Shown piece after piece: positions 63,806 through 64,000 of a stretch of 64,000 bases of DNA. A program made the position numbers and the translations under genes. How positions within the stretch are numbered: the stretch's first letter is position 1; every line of letters begins with the position of its first letter. Under the pieces are notes generated by a model, which worked only from the letters and a program-made list of their open reading frames with translations, had not been told where the DNA came from and did not search any database. Source of the stretch: Solimonas terrae (GTDB taxonomy: Bacteria; Pseudomonadota; Gammaproteobacteria; Nevskiales; Nevskiaceae); contig NZ_JAAMOW010000009.1 of the NCBI RefSeq assembly GCF_011067135.1, forward strand, positions 234,557 to 298,556. The letters are read 5' to 3'.

Positions 63806-63885
63806 GCCCAACGCTCAGGTTCACCCGCGCCGAGCGTCAGCGAGGGAAGCCGCGCCGGAGGCGTGGCCGTCGGGTGGAATGATGG
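63806..63885 (-). repeat. Second attC-like site, outer end missing
   Basis: On the minus strand ATTCCACCCGAC is followed by GGCGCGGCTTCC, GGCGCGGGTGAACC, and TGAGCGTTGGGC ending in core GTTGGGC (63812-63806). CACCCG and CGGGTG pair as stem arms. The expected R'' (RYYYAAC) outside the stem is absent and the sequence runs directly into GGACTCCTCC of the IS110-like element. The site fits an attC cut at its R'' end by the IS. Confidence 0.55.
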
Positions 63886-64000
63886 AATGGACTCCTCCCG
63901 CTGTTTTGAGCGGCATCGAAGTGCCAAGCTGGAGATGCGAATCATCAGCTGTCCAACAGGAGGAGTCCGGACATGGAATCTACGCTCATCGCGGTGGATA
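63882..64000 (+). mobile_element. Left end of an IS110/IS1111-family element (truncated by window edge)
   Basis: GGACTCCTCC at 63889-63898 has an inverted copy (GGAGGAGTCC, 63959-63968) just before the transposase start, consistent with subterminal repeats. The transposase gene opens about 90 bp from the end. The left boundary is placed at the point where the attC-like stem stops, so it is uncertain by about 8 bp. Confidence 0.55.
63973..64000 (+). CDS. IS110-family (DEDD) transposase, N-terminus only
   Basis: ATG 63973 follows a strong AGGAGGAG ribosome site. Only MESTLIAVD is inside the window. The opening (short polar start, then hydrophobic strand ending in Asp) is that of IS110/IS1111 transposases, whose first catalytic Asp lies in the I-G/A-V-D strand. 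The rest is beyond the right edge. Confidence 0.55.

Overview
The window is about 64 kb of GC-rich, densely packed bacterial chromosome. The gene set points to a gammaproteobacterium near Xanthomonadales/Nevskiales: a XanB2-type chorismatase, MsrP/MsrQ, type B L31, DUF3187 and DUF3465 proteins, a Marinobacter-type two-domain fatty acyl-CoA reductase and a GlyGly-CTERM protein. This lineage call is inferred from protein families, not from a marker gene. No rRNA, tRNA, CRISPR array or replication origin was recognised.

Layout. 1-5.8 kb: partial GST, hemB, an ECF sigma/anti-sigma pair, an MFS exporter and glpK. 6.0-7.5 kb: a visibly AT-richer two-gene island that looks like a Panacea antitoxin with a diverged MazF/PemK-type toxin, preceded by REP-like palindromes. 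7.6-12.7 kb: GFA protein, xanB2, DUF3465, corA, a PadR regulator with a palindromic operator, and mdh. 13.1-17.5 kb: a DUF4331 protein and lipoprotein converging on a TPR protein and HupE-like membrane protein. 17.6-24.8 kb: ybbA/ybbP divergent from tesA with overlapping start codons, then an FAD oxidoreductase-DUF1365-CFA-like methyltransferase lipid operon. 24.9-33.3 kb, all minus: gltA and malic enzyme, rpmE2, RDD protein, CPXCG protein, and a tightly coupled msrP-msrQ-rph-(GNAT::rdgB)-hemW run. 33.4-37.1 kb: sufE, qmcA/nfeD, trhA, ppk2. 37.1-51.5 kb: TonB receptor, CPA2 antiporter, HIT and SDR proteins, wax-ester-type acyl-CoA reductase, TPM protein, CocE-type hydrolase, aroG and DUF3187. 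51.7-61.9 kb: a LysR regulator with a probable frameshift, GST, mgtE, a 1370-residue M36 metalloprotease with Thr/Gly repeats and a sorting tail, TauE/SafE, a thioesterase and small secreted proteins.

The right end (62.4-64 kb) is mobile. It holds a relic of an IS end, an attC-like site, a gene cassette coding for a small secreted protein, and a second attC-like site whose outer end is replaced by the start of an IS110/IS1111-type element. This looks like the edge of a chromosomal integron array.

The most unusual items are the attC/IS junction at the right end, the Panacea/MazF-like pair, and rdgB, which is fused to an acetyltransferase and also carries a 108-bp in-frame palindromic insertion.
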